Source of the DNA: an uncultured bacterium
Lineage (GTDB): Bacteria > Bacteroidota > Bacteroidia > CAILMK01
Direction: 5' to 3'
NCBI GenBank assembly: GCA_903829945.1
Contig: CAIKRV010000066.1
Coordinates: forward strand, 40,273 to 104,272
DNA length: 64,000 nucleotides
This document shows, piece after piece, positions 1-9,029 of this stretch. Both the position numbers and the translations under genes were made by a program. The notes beneath the pieces are model-generated. The model searched no databases and was not told the DNA's origin. It worked only from the letters and a program-made list of their open reading frames with translations. The stretch's first letter is position 1. Each line of letters opens with the position of its first letter.

Positions 1-668
1 AGATATAAATGATTTCCATGCGTATCACTAAGTACTTGTATTTCTATATGTCTTGGAGCACCTACGTATTTTTCTAAAAAAACGGAACCATCGCCAAAAG
101 ATGCTTGTGCTTCGCTAATGGCACGATCCATTTGTTCGGAAAGTTCCTCAGCTTTTTGTACCACCCGCATACCTTTACCTCCACCACCTGCAGCTGCTTT
201 AATTAAAACAGGAAATCCAATTTCTATAGCAATTTTTTCTGCTTCTTTTTTATCACTTATGGCATTAGGTGTACCGGGTAACATTGGAACCTGATAGGCA
301 TGTGCTGCCGCTTTTGCTGCCAATTTGTTTCCCATCATATTAATTGCTTTGGATGATGGACCAATAAAAGTAATTCCTGCCTTTTTAACCTTTTCGGCAA
401 AAATTGCATTTTCAGAAAGGAAACCGTATCCCGGGTGAATACCATCCACCGCGAGCTTTAAGGATGCTTCTATAATTTTATCCATGACCAAATAGGATTC
501 GGAAGATGCTGCCGGTCCTAATAATACGGCCTCATCCGCAAAACGGACATGAGGTGCTATTCTATCGGCTTCAGAATAAACTGCTACCGTTTTTATTCCC
601 ATTTCTTTGAGCGAACGCATGATACGGAGTGCAATTTCTCCACGGTTAGCCACCAAAACTTTATTCAT
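1..668 (-). CDS. accC: Biotin carboxylase subunit of acetyl-/propionyl-CoA carboxylase, N-terminal part (runs off left edge)
   Basis: Reading the minus strand from ATG at 668 gives about 222 residues without a stop up to the window edge. The start MNKVLVANRGEIALRIMRS is the classic N-terminus of the biotin carboxylase fold. It is followed by HPGYGFLSEN and by the ATP-grasp glycine-rich loop AAGGGGKGMRVV. The enzyme carboxylates biotin on the carrier protein, using ATP and bicarbonate, in the cytoplasm. Whether it serves acetyl-CoA or propionyl-CoA carboxylase cannot be told from this half, so the symbol is provisional. The alpha carboxyltransferase gene accA lies far away at 29-30 kb. A perfect -7 box lies 33 bases upstream. 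Confidence 0.9.
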   Translation of the reverse strand, partial: MNKVLVANRGEIALRIMRSLKEMGIKTVAVYSEADRIAPHVRFADEAVLLGPAASSESYLVMDKIIEASLKLAVDGIHPGYGFLSENAIFAEKVKKAGITFIGPSSKAINMMGNKLAAKAAAHAYQVPMLPGTPNAISDKKEAEKIAIEIGFPVLIKAAAGGGGKGMRVVQKAEELSEQMDRAISEAQASFGDGSVFLEKYVGAPRHIEIQVLSDTHGNHLY

Positions 669-700
669 ATACCTATTAATAAGGATTAATTATTAGACTT

Positions 701-708
701 CAAAATTA
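701..708 (-). promoter_or_regulatory. -7 promoter box for the biotin carboxylase gene
   Basis: The minus strand reads TAATTTTG, a perfect match to the Bacteroidota -7 consensus TAnnTTTG. It would give a leader of about 29 nt before the ATG at 668. No clear TTG is seen at the -33 position. Confidence 0.45.
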
Positions 709-880
709 GAACATTCGCAGGATAAAACTTGAAATTAAAGCATCCTGTGTCCCCGTCCTTAAAAAATATCGGTTAAAAAAGATAAGTAGCTCCCATTAAT
801 TCCCTGAAATGAAATAATTTTACCAACTCAGGCAACCCTTAAAATAATATTAGCGTCTTTTGAGTAAACTAAGCAATGAA

Positions 881-1438
881 ATGCCTTATGAACCGCATCA
901 CGAAGAAATTGAGCTTGTGCGAGGATGCTTACAAGGTAACGCATTATATCAGAAGAAGTTATTTGAAATGTTCTATGGTAAGATGTTGGGTATCTGTTTA
1001 CGATATGCCAAAGATGCAGATGAGGGCCAAGACATCCTTCAAGATGGGTATATAAAAGTATTTCAGAAACTTGAGGGCTTTGATTTTAATTGTCCTTTAG
1101 AAGCTTGGGTAAGAAAAATTATGATTAATACGGCCATTGATAAATATAGAAGCACTGCTCGCCAGCCAATAGCCAATGATATTGATCTAGCTTATGAAAT
1201 CGTTGATGATAGTAATATATTGAATGATATTAATTTAAATGATTTATTAGTAATGATTCAGAAATTACCTGCCGGATATAGAATGATATTTAATATGCAT
1301 GTAATTGAAGGTTTTAACCATAGGGAAATTGCAGATGAATTACAAATCAGTGAAGGTACTTCCAAATCTCAACTTGCAAAGGCTAAAACCTTTTTACAAA
1401 AAATGATTAAGCGCGAATACACTAATAATAATGAATAA
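881..1438 (+). CDS. RNA polymerase ECF-type sigma-70 factor
   Basis: This is a cytoplasmic alternative sigma factor of about 185 residues. Region 2 is visible as FYGKMLGICLRYAKDADEGQ followed by DILQDGYIKVFQKL, the usual core-binding and -10 recognition segment. Region 4 is visible as LPAGYRMIFNMHVIEGFNHR followed by EIADELQISEGTSKSQLAKA, a helix-turn-helix for -35 recognition. I prefer ATG at 881. A TTG at 860 would add seven residues that do not look like family sequence. The last 8 bases overlap the start of the next gene (ATG inside AATAATGAATAA), so the two are almost certainly translationally coupled. That is the usual arrangement of an ECF sigma factor and its membrane regulator. Confidence 0.93.
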   Translation: MPYEPHHEEIELVRGCLQGNALYQKKLFEMFYGKMLGICLRYAKDADEGQDILQDGYIKVFQKLEGFDFNCPLEAWVRKIMINTAIDKYRSTARQPIANDIDLAYEIVDDSNILNDINLNDLLVMIQKLPAGYRMIFNMHVIEGFNHREIADELQISEGTSKSQLAKAKTFLQKMIKREYTNNNE

Positions 1439-2747
1439 CTTAGGTAACATAGAAGATTCATTTAAGGATGCCTTCTCCAACTGGGAGCCGGAGCATTCTG
1501 CTGCAGATATGAATAAGGCTTGGCAAAATGTTAGTCAACATATTCCTACTGCTCCTTCTACCTCCGCTTCATCTCATATTGGACAAGAACTTGCCAAATC
1601 AGCAGGTAAGGGACTTTCAGCTATTGGGAAAATGGCGATTATTAGTGGTATTGCCGGTGGAATTTTAACTACTGTTCTTTTACATTACAACAAAACTTCT
1701 GATAATCAAGTACAAATAACTCAAAAGTCAAATTCTATAGCCGATAAAGCCCATAACGAAATATCTGCGAAGAGTGGAATTTATGAAACTCCTGAATTGA
1801 GTCCTTCAACGAATAGCAATGCTAAACAACAAAATTCTGGTCAATTCTCAAGATCAAGTAACTTATCTCGTCAAACAAAAAATCCAGGAACATCGTTTTA
1901 TGATAATCCTTTAAATACAGAGAATCATAATTTTAACTCAGGCAATAATACAAATAATCCTCCTGTGCTTTCCGGAAAATCAGTTTCAGATCTTCAAGGT
2001 AAAGAAGATAATAATGTGTCTCAAAACATTGGATTAGCAGATACCTCAATTTGCGAATCAAATAATTATCAGGTAAATAATGAATCTAACCGTAAAATGG
2101 AGATTGAATGGGGAGATAATTCTAAAAGCTTAGTCTATACAGACGCCATGCATCATTATTCTAAAGCCGGTAATTATCAACTAATCATATACAAAGACGG
2201 AGAAATCATCAGCAGAACAGTGAAAGTAAGAATTTCTCCATCTGCACATTTCTCTTATAATTCCAGTCAAGGTACAACCGCCAAATTCCAAAACATTAGT
2301 GAAAATGCTTCAAACTTTCATTGGGAATTTGGAGATGGCACTTTTGATGAAACCCATGGAGATGCTGAGCATTTATACAAGGATTCAGGAACTTACAAAG
2401 TAAAACTGATTGCAAGCCATCCAAATGGATGTAGCAATAGTATTGTCCAAAATATCCATGTTAGTGATAAATCTAAGTTTAATATTCCGAATATCTTTTC
2501 TCCAAACGGTGACGGTAAAAACGATTTGTTTGATATCACCATGGAAGGTCAAACCTATTTTGAATTAAGCATTTACGATTTGAAAATGAATCTGATTTTC
2601 CACTCCCTGGACTTAAATAACAAATGGAATGGGAATTACAGCAATGGGAATGCTTGTCCTCCAGGAAATTACATAATTATATTACAATATCAATATCCAA
2701 ATGAAGCACGTGAAGCACATTCGGGCATTGTTCGATTAAATAGATAA
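1431..2747 (+). CDS. Single-pass membrane protein with PKD domain and T9SS type B (CHU_C) C-terminal domain; putative sigma-factor regulator
   Basis: This 438-residue protein has no N-terminal signal peptide. Residues 1-60 look cytoplasmic and contain FKDAFSNWEPEHSAADMNKAW, like the N-termini of Bacteroidota membrane proteins encoded after ECF sigma factors. A single hydrophobic segment lies at about 64-84 (IGKMAIISGIAGGILTTVLL). A long Asn/Ser-rich linker (about 86-205) leads to a PKD-like domain at about 268-345 (FHWEFGDGTF) and a C-terminal domain at about 352-438. That last domain has the gliding-motility/T9SS type B signature FSPNGDGKNDLF. The gene overlaps the sigma gene by 8 bp and is followed after 89 bp by a giant secreted protein with the same two domain types. 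I infer an anti-sigma or co-regulator role. A normal T9SS cargo would need a cleaved signal peptide, so this combination is odd. Confidence 0.85.
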   Translation: MNNLGNIEDSFKDAFSNWEPEHSAADMNKAWQNVSQHIPTAPSTSASSHIGQELAKSAGKGLSAIGKMAIISGIAGGILTTVLLHYNKTSDNQVQITQKSNSIADKAHNEISAKSGIYETPELSPSTNSNAKQQNSGQFSRSSNLSRQTKNPGTSFYDNPLNTENHNFNSGNNTNNPPVLSGKSVSDLQGKEDNNVSQNIGLADTSICESNNYQVNNESNRKMEIEWGDNSKSLVYTDAMHHYSKAGNYQLIIYKDGEIISRTVKVRISPSAHFSYNSSQGTTAKFQNISENASNFHWEFGDGTFDETHGDAEHLYKDSGTYKVKLIASHPNGCSNSIVQNIHVSDKSKFNIPNIFSPNGDGKNDLFDITMEGQTYFELSIYDLKMNLIFHSLDLNNKWNGNYSNGNACPPGNYIIILQYQYPNEAREAHSGIVRLNR

Positions 2748-2809
2748 TAAAAGAGACAAAACCTACACAAACGAGTGTAAATAGAACTGTTAGATTAGAA
2801 TATTTTTAC

Positions 2810-2817
2810 TATTTTTG
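2810..2817 (+). promoter_or_regulatory. -7 promoter box for the giant PKD protein gene
   Basis: TATTTTTG matches TAnnTTTG and would give a leader of about 16 nt before ATG 2837. The upstream -33 TTG is not convincing. It suggests the giant gene can be transcribed separately from the sigma/membrane-protein pair. Confidence 0.35.
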
Positions 2818-2836
2818 AAACTTCAAACACAATAAC

Positions 2837-5800
2837 ATGAGCAGACTGTCTAAATCGCTAAAAGTCTTACTACTTGCATTTGCGGCCTTGGTAACCGCAT
2901 CTCAGGCCAATGCACAGTGTCAGATTAAGATTATCAATGGTACCTCCGACCATGGGTGTGCACCCTTAACCGTTGATTTGGAAATTACTAACACCTCCGG
3001 TAAAACCATAAGTTCCGTTAAATGGGACTTTGGTGACAAGACTACGAATAGTCACCCGAAAAGTGATAGTACCCTTTCCCACATTTATACCAACCCATCC
3101 AATGATACCACAAAGGATTATAAGCCTACAGCTACCATCACCTTTTCAGATGGTACCACTTGTAGTGCAACTTATAGTGGTGTAATCAAGGTTTGGGATA
3201 ATCCAATTGCTAAAATCAATATTCCGTCCAATACTGTTCAGTGTTTGAAGGACAATAAATATTGCTATACGCAAAATTCCAAACCATCAAAAGATGGTTT
3301 TCAAATAGTTAGATATTCTTGGGACTTTGGTGATGGTACCGTAGATAGTGGTGATGCCAATGGTAAGCCGGCTAAAAATTCCAGTTTAGGAATTGATAGC
3401 AATGGTTGCTATACCTACCAATATACCGGTACTTATGACGTTAAGTTGGTGGTTACCGATACCAGAGGTTGCTCATCTCAAGATAAATTATTAGGTAAAA
3501 TCAAAATTCTTCCTAACTTAAGTATCTCTATTAGTGTTACTTCTGTACAAAAATGCGGAAGCACTTTAGGTACCTTTGTTAATGGTATTCCTGATACTAC
3601 CGGCTGGCATGTTAAAAGTTTCAGATGGGATTTTGGTGACGGTACTTCAAATACCAAGGATTGGGGTAAACCTAAATTTACTCATAATTATACTGATACA
3701 GGTACTTTCTATCCTACCTTTACTATTATTACTAAAGATGGTTGTGTTCAATCATCCAAAATAGGTAATTACAAAATTGTAGTAATCAGCGCTCATCTTA
3801 AATTAACTTTCCCTGATACACTTTGTTGGTCAGATGCTAATTCTAAAGGTGTATTATATACGCCTGCTCCATTAGATAATGTTGATACAACTTATTGGAA
3901 CTTTGGTTTTGATGATAATGGTAAAGCTCAAAGTGATTGGAAATATAGTCCGGCTACGGCATTTATCGGATTTATTACTCCGGTAACTTATCACTTTGCA
4001 AAAGGACCGAAAGATTATACCGGTACTTTAACTGTTATTCACCATATCTGCGGAAAAATGGATACTTGCTTTGTAACGCACGTTAAAGGTCCGCAAGCTA
4101 CTATTAATATAACACCTCCCGGATTTGAATCTTATCGTCCGCCGGTACCTTTAAATTATTCATATAAAGATACTTCCGGTAAACCTGATCCAAAATATGC
4201 AAGCAATGTTTTAAGCATGCAACAATTTATGGACCTGATGGATACCGTGCATAAAGTATTTTGTAGTCGTTCTATTGCATGGCAATATTATACTGCAGTA
4301 TCGCCTAGCAGTACCGCAGATAGCGGATATTGTAATGCTCCGATTGTTTCCACTACTTGGTCAACAAATAAATATTGTACAGGTGATTCAATTACATATA
4401 TTAGTAGCATAACTAGAAAATCTAACAATTATAAGTTAATAGTTACTGATTCAGCGGCCACCAGTGGCGTATTTATTATTGACTCCTTTATTTTAGATCA
4501 ATTGGATGGCGGTAAAGGCAAACATCAAAACTCTACCTTCCCATACCAATTTACCGATTATAAAAACTTCGATTATGCTTCATTTATTAAGAGAATGAAT
4601 GATAAAACGATTTCTAAAACAACTGCCAATAGCTTAGCAGATGTAAACAAGAAATCTAAAATGATTTGGACACAACCTTCAGGCTCCTTGTTTGAAAATA
4701 ACATGAGTGACTCTGATAAATATACTTGTACTCCTGAACGTTTAGTAAGATTTACAAATAACTCCTCTAAATTTAGGCTGATACCGCAAATAGACGATGC
4801 TTCCATGAGTGTGGATCCGGATACTTGCGCACATGTCAATCCTTATATAAAACATAAACGTGATTCCACAGGTGATAAAAATTCAGGTACTGTAGATTCT
4901 TTACCATATGCAGGTAGGAATAACTACCCTTATTCTTCTGATTCATTAGCTTATTACTGGAATTTCGGTGATGGTATTGATGATATTAACGGTGATGGCA
5001 TTACAGATACCGCTTATTTCTCACATCGCAACCAACTTGATGTATTAAAATATTCTCGTGAAGCTGCACCTTGGCACTATTATGACCCTAAAAAGGCACC
5101 TAAAAACAGACCATGTTATAGTGTATCCATGGTTGTTATGGACTATAAAACCGGATGTAAAGATCAGGCCTCGTTGCAACTACTCTTTGGAAGACCGGTT
5201 GCCTCATGGGATAGATCTAAATATTGTAGGATGAATTATTATATTCAATCTTTCCTACCGGGTGGACTTACCTCAGACTATAATGGTCAAAAAGGCCGTG
5301 AATTCAGAGGATTTAAATTAGTGCCTATCAGCGGTGGCTCCGGTACCGGTCCATGTGCTGTAACTGATGGTAATGTAGTTCGTTATCGTGTAAATATTAA
5401 AGAAACTAAACCTTCTGTGTGCGAAAGCCCGCAAGGCTATTGGGTATGTTTTGACTCAGCAGCAGCAAAACAATATTCTCAAAGCGAAATACAAGGAGAT
5501 ACTTTCTATGCACACTTCCATAAAGGTTCTTTACCTGTGAGCGTAACTGCTCCAGGACCGGGCTTAAGTGCAGCTAAAAACTCTGATGCCATTACTTGTT
5601 TATATAATGGTCACTTCGATGGTTCAGGTAATTATTTATTTGATACTGCTTGGAATTATCATTGGACATCTAAAATTCAAATTGAAATGTTTGGTGATGC
5701 ACCTGCTTATGCTAAAGGCGGATTCGCTGACGGTAAAGGTAACTGGCAATATTCCGCATCTGATACCGGTTGCAAAACCATTGGTGTAGTAATTAAAAAT

Positions 5801-8800
5801 GGTGATTGTTATGATACCGCTTGGTACCACAATTATATATGCTTTAATAAAGTTGACCCATATGTAGACTTAGTATCTGATGTTACCGGTTCTGAAGTAC
5901 CGATGAAAATACTTTCCTCATTGTGGTTCAGAGACACAACAACATATCAACCAAATAGAAATATTGGTACTGCTTACGAAACCTATCCAAAGATTGATAC
6001 TTTTGAAAATCATCAATATGATTCCCTATTGTATCCGGTACTTACTTATGTAACTGCTAAAAACACTTGGCATGCTGATACCCGTACCGTAGAGCCTTTC
6101 GCTTTATCCGGCTATCCTGCTACCTCTATTTGCCGTGTGAGACCAATGGATAAAAATCAAGCTTTGATTACTAAGTTTGAAGCATCCATTACTCGTTTGC
6201 AAATCCCTGGTCCTAACCCTTACTGGCCATATGGTAGTACTTTAGGTGATATTGATTATTATTATAATGATAGTAACCATATCTGGCCGGATCGTATTTC
6301 TTTAAATACCCAATATTCCGATGTGGACTCTATTAATAAAGTTAAAACTACTTTATACTTCCCTAAAGCTGTAGCCTATACTCCTCCTGCTTTACCGGCA
6401 TTATATATTACTATTGATGATAATGGTAATTATGATACAGTGGTAGTCAGTCAGGCTGGAAACAATATTTATATTACTCAGGAAGAATTAGACTCCTTAA
6501 ATAAAGGATATTCTCCTACGATTCTTAAAAAAGATGATCGTTATAATTACTTAAATATAACTTGTAACTCCAATGCAAAAGTTACCATACATGCTAATCC
6601 TAAAAATGTACCAGTAGCCGTAGGAAGCAGTATTGCCATTCTAGATTTGGCTGATACTACTTCTACACACTTGGATGATAAATCTGTACCGCACTCTGTA
6701 TTACGTTTCTTACTACCATGGCCGGGATTATATAAAATCACTTCCAATGTAGTAGATATTCGTGGCTGTAGCAACTTGCAAGATTTCTATGTAATTAATG
6801 CACACTTTGCTAAATTCGGTTCAACAGATTCCGTACAATGTTCTGATAAACCGGTTCACTTTACCAGCTATGTTCGTTATTGGACTACTGACTTCCAGTT
6901 AAGACCTTGGTATTTAAATCCTGCTGATGGAAATAGATATTGGATGCCTGACGGTTGGGTTTGGACTTATGTACCACAAGATGCAACCATATTAGGACGT
7001 TTCTTTGATGCTGATGGTTTACCTGATTTCAATCCTTGGGATGGTGACCCAATTGGTGTACGTAAAGCTATGTGGAAATACTGGCCAATGAAATGGTTAG
7101 CTTCCGATACCAATCACCAAGAAAAAATCTGGTGGGACTTTGATAACGATGGTCATATCGATGCCAGCGGACCTAATCCAACTTGGACTTATAAAAAACC
7201 GGGTATTTATACCGTTCGTATGATTACTCGTGATAGTTCCGGTCGTTTACTTCAAACTTTCCGTCGCAACTTTATCAAGATCATTAAAGTTAAATCTGAT
7301 TTCATAGCTTACGATACTTCAGGAAGACCTAATAGTCCTGATAGAGTAGATACTTTGGAATTCTGTTCTCCACATTTATTCCATATATTCGATTCTACTA
7401 ATATATCCATGGGTGTAAATACCTATCACTATTCACCTGAGAAGAAATACATATTTGCTTATCAAGATAGTGTTTATGCTATTGACCCTAAGACCAAGAA
7501 GCGTATAATTGTACCGAAAATCATTAATTATGATAGCGTAACACAATGGGTTTGGAATACAGGTGATATTTCTCAAAATGTAACTAAAACCAAGTACACT
7601 CAACCTTATGATCACATCTATGGTTGGAATGATACGTTTACAGTTTCATTAAAAGTAAGCACCTTGCATTCCTGCGGAGATAGTATTACTAAATTAGATT
7701 ATATCAAGCTCATTGGTTTACAACCTCGATTTAAGTTTGTTGCACCATATCCGGGCTATACAGAAAGAGGTTGCTTACCATTTAAAGTTCGATTATTAAA
7801 TACTAATATTCATGCTTCCAGTAAATCAAACTATCAGTTTGACCAAAATGATGGAAGAACTGTAGCATCAAACTATACTCAACCATATGTTGACTTATAT
7901 TACAATCACTTAAAACATGCTGATAGTGTAGCAGGAAGTGATAGTAGTGTATTTAATGTAACGATGTACGAAACAGGTGATGTATATAATTTCTTAACCG
8001 GTAGCACCACTAAATGTTCTGCCAGTTGGCCAAACCCTGCCAATCCTAAAGATCCGGTCTTCCAAGTAATTGTATATAGACATGATACCTTAATGATTAA
8101 AGGTGATACAGATGTTTGCCCTGGTCAAACCATATCATTCCATGATAGCTCTACAGATATGAATGTATTCAGTAATATTAAATGGATATTATCAGATCCT
8201 TCTGGTACATTTATAGATTCAGCGTCAGGCCCAACCTATACTTATACTAAACTTACCAGCCCTGGATTGTTCTTATTAACTTCCATAGGAAGATATAAAG
8301 ACCATTACAATCCTTCTACACAATCTTTGGAACATTGTAGTGATATGCAAACCCAAAGGTATATTAAAGTAGAAGCAGTGCATGCAGCCTTTAGTGTAGA
8401 TTCACAATCTTTAGGTGCTTTGGGCAAGTTTACTTTCTATAATCATTCTTATGGTGGAACTACTTATGCTTGGAATTATAATTATGATCCAACTAAACCA
8501 AGTATGGCACCTGATGAAGTTGTAAATGATACTTCTGCACGTTATCATGATTATGAAAAAGACCTTAAGCTACAAAATGCTCCAGATTCTCAAGACTATA
8601 CCTTCATAGTACGTTTGGTAGTTACCAGTCCTGCTAAGTGCGTAGATATCAAAATTGATACAGTACACTTTAGACGTAATTTCCAAACCTATAATGTATT
8701 TACTCCAAATGGTGATGGCAAGAATGATGTATTCAAACCTCGTGTACTTGGTGATAAATACTACCATATTATGATATTTAATCGTTGGGGTGAAAAAGTA

Positions 8801-8959
8801 TTCGAATCCACCGATAAGAATTCAACTTGGAATGGTCAAAACAGAAATACAGGTTCTGATTGCCCGGCAGGTACTTACTATTATATTGTAAAATATGATT
8901 TAATAGGTGCACAAGCCGGATATGGATCCAAAACAGGAACTGTAACACTGATAAGATAA
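2837..8959 (+). CDS. Giant secreted PKD-domain protein (2040 aa) with T9SS type B C-terminal domain
   Basis: A signal peptide (about residues 1-26, ending SQANAQ) directs Sec export. PKD-type signatures follow: VKWDFGD near 61, YSWDFGDGT near 161, FRWDFGDGTS near 262 and YYWNFGDG near 708. More degenerate ones include WWDFDNDGHID near 1432 and WVWNTGD near 1574. NGDGITDT and DFDNDGHIDASG resemble calcium-binding Asp loops. The last ~90 residues carry FTPNGDGKNDVF at 1955-1966 and end in KTGTVTLIR, typical of the CHU_C/T9SS type B sorting domain. The protein should be exported across the outer membrane by T9SS and act at the cell surface, probably as an adhesin or structural filament; no enzymatic domain is recognised. 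The middle (about 300-700 and 750-1400) is rich in Tyr, Asp, Thr and Trp and has no family I can name. Confidence 0.9.
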   Translation: MSRLSKSLKVLLLAFAALVTASQANAQCQIKIINGTSDHGCAPLTVDLEITNTSGKTISSVKWDFGDKTTNSHPKSDSTLSHIYTNPSNDTTKDYKPTATITFSDGTTCSATYSGVIKVWDNPIAKINIPSNTVQCLKDNKYCYTQNSKPSKDGFQIVRYSWDFGDGTVDSGDANGKPAKNSSLGIDSNGCYTYQYTGTYDVKLVVTDTRGCSSQDKLLGKIKILPNLSISISVTSVQKCGSTLGTFVNGIPDTTGWHVKSFRWDFGDGTSNTKDWGKPKFTHNYTDTGTFYPTFTIITKDGCVQSSKIGNYKIVVISAHLKLTFPDTLCWSDANSKGVLYTPAPLDNVDTTYWNFGFDDNGKAQSDWKYSPATAFIGFITPVTYHFAKGPKDYTGTLTVIHHICGKMDTCFVTHVKGPQATINITPPGFESYRPPVPLNYSYKDTSGKPDPKYASNVLSMQQFMDLMDTVHKVFCSRSIAWQYYTAVSPSSTADSGYCNAPIVSTTWSTNKYCTGDSITYISSITRKSNNYKLIVTDSAATSGVFIIDSFILDQLDGGKGKHQNSTFPYQFTDYKNFDYASFIKRMNDKTISKTTANSLADVNKKSKMIWTQPSGSLFENNMSDSDKYTCTPERLVRFTNNSSKFRLIPQIDDASMSVDPDTCAHVNPYIKHKRDSTGDKNSGTVDSLPYAGRNNYPYSSDSLAYYWNFGDGIDDINGDGITDTAYFSHRNQLDVLKYSREAAPWHYYDPKKAPKNRPCYSVSMVVMDYKTGCKDQASLQLLFGRPVASWDRSKYCRMNYYIQSFLPGGLTSDYNGQKGREFRGFKLVPISGGSGTGPCAVTDGNVVRYRVNIKETKPSVCESPQGYWVCFDSAAAKQYSQSEIQGDTFYAHFHKGSLPVSVTAPGPGLSAAKNSDAITCLYNGHFDGSGNYLFDTAWNYHWTSKIQIEMFGDAPAYAKGGFADGKGNWQYSASDTGCKTIGVVIKNGDCYDTAWYHNYICFNKVDPYVDLVSDVTGSEVPMKILSSLWFRDTTTYQPNRNIGTAYETYPKIDTFENHQYDSLLYPVLTYVTAKNTWHADTRTVEPFALSGYPATSICRVRPMDKNQALITKFEASITRLQIPGPNPYWPYGSTLGDIDYYYNDSNHIWPDRISLNTQYSDVDSINKVKTTLYFPKAVAYTPPALPALYITIDDNGNYDTVVVSQAGNNIYITQEELDSLNKGYSPTILKKDDRYNYLNITCNSNAKVTIHANPKNVPVAVGSSIAILDLADTTSTHLDDKSVPHSVLRFLLPWPGLYKITSNVVDIRGCSNLQDFYVINAHFAKFGSTDSVQCSDKPVHFTSYVRYWTTDFQLRPWYLNPADGNRYWMPDGWVWTYVPQDATILGRFFDADGLPDFNPWDGDPIGVRKAMWKYWPMKWLASDTNHQEKIWWDFDNDGHIDASGPNPTWTYKKPGIYTVRMITRDSSGRLLQTFRRNFIKIIKVKSDFIAYDTSGRPNSPDRVDTLEFCSPHLFHIFDSTNISMGVNTYHYSPEKKYIFAYQDSVYAIDPKTKKRIIVPKIINYDSVTQWVWNTGDISQNVTKTKYTQPYDHIYGWNDTFTVSLKVSTLHSCGDSITKLDYIKLIGLQPRFKFVAPYPGYTERGCLPFKVRLLNTNIHASSKSNYQFDQNDGRTVASNYTQPYVDLYYNHLKHADSVAGSDSSVFNVTMYETGDVYNFLTGSTTKCSASWPNPANPKDPVFQVIVYRHDTLMIKGDTDVCPGQTISFHDSSTDMNVFSNIKWILSDPSGTFIDSASGPTYTYTKLTSPGLFLLTSIGRYKDHYNPSTQSLEHCSDMQTQRYIKVEAVHAAFSVDSQSLGALGKFTFYNHSYGGTTYAWNYNYDPTKPSMAPDEVVNDTSARYHDYEKDLKLQNAPDSQDYTFIVRLVVTSPAKCVDIKIDTVHFRRNFQTYNVFTPNGDGKNDVFKPRVLGDKYYHIMIFNRWGEKVFESTDKNSTWNGQNRNTGSDCPAGTYYYIVKYDLIGAQAGYGSKTGTVTLIR

Positions 8960-8976
8960 TAGTAAAACATGAAAAA

Positions 8977-9014
8977 GGAAAGGGGCACTTAGTTTTAAGT
9001 GCCCCTTTTCTTTT
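8977..9014. terminator. Bidirectional intrinsic terminator
   Basis: A 13-bp perfect stem (AAAGGGGCACTTA, 8979-8991, with its complement at 8996-9008) has a GTTT loop and U-tracts on both strands. It sits between the convergent giant PKD gene and the DUF255 gene and serves both. Confidence 0.9.
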
Positions 9015-9029
9015 ATAGCTTATTGAAAA

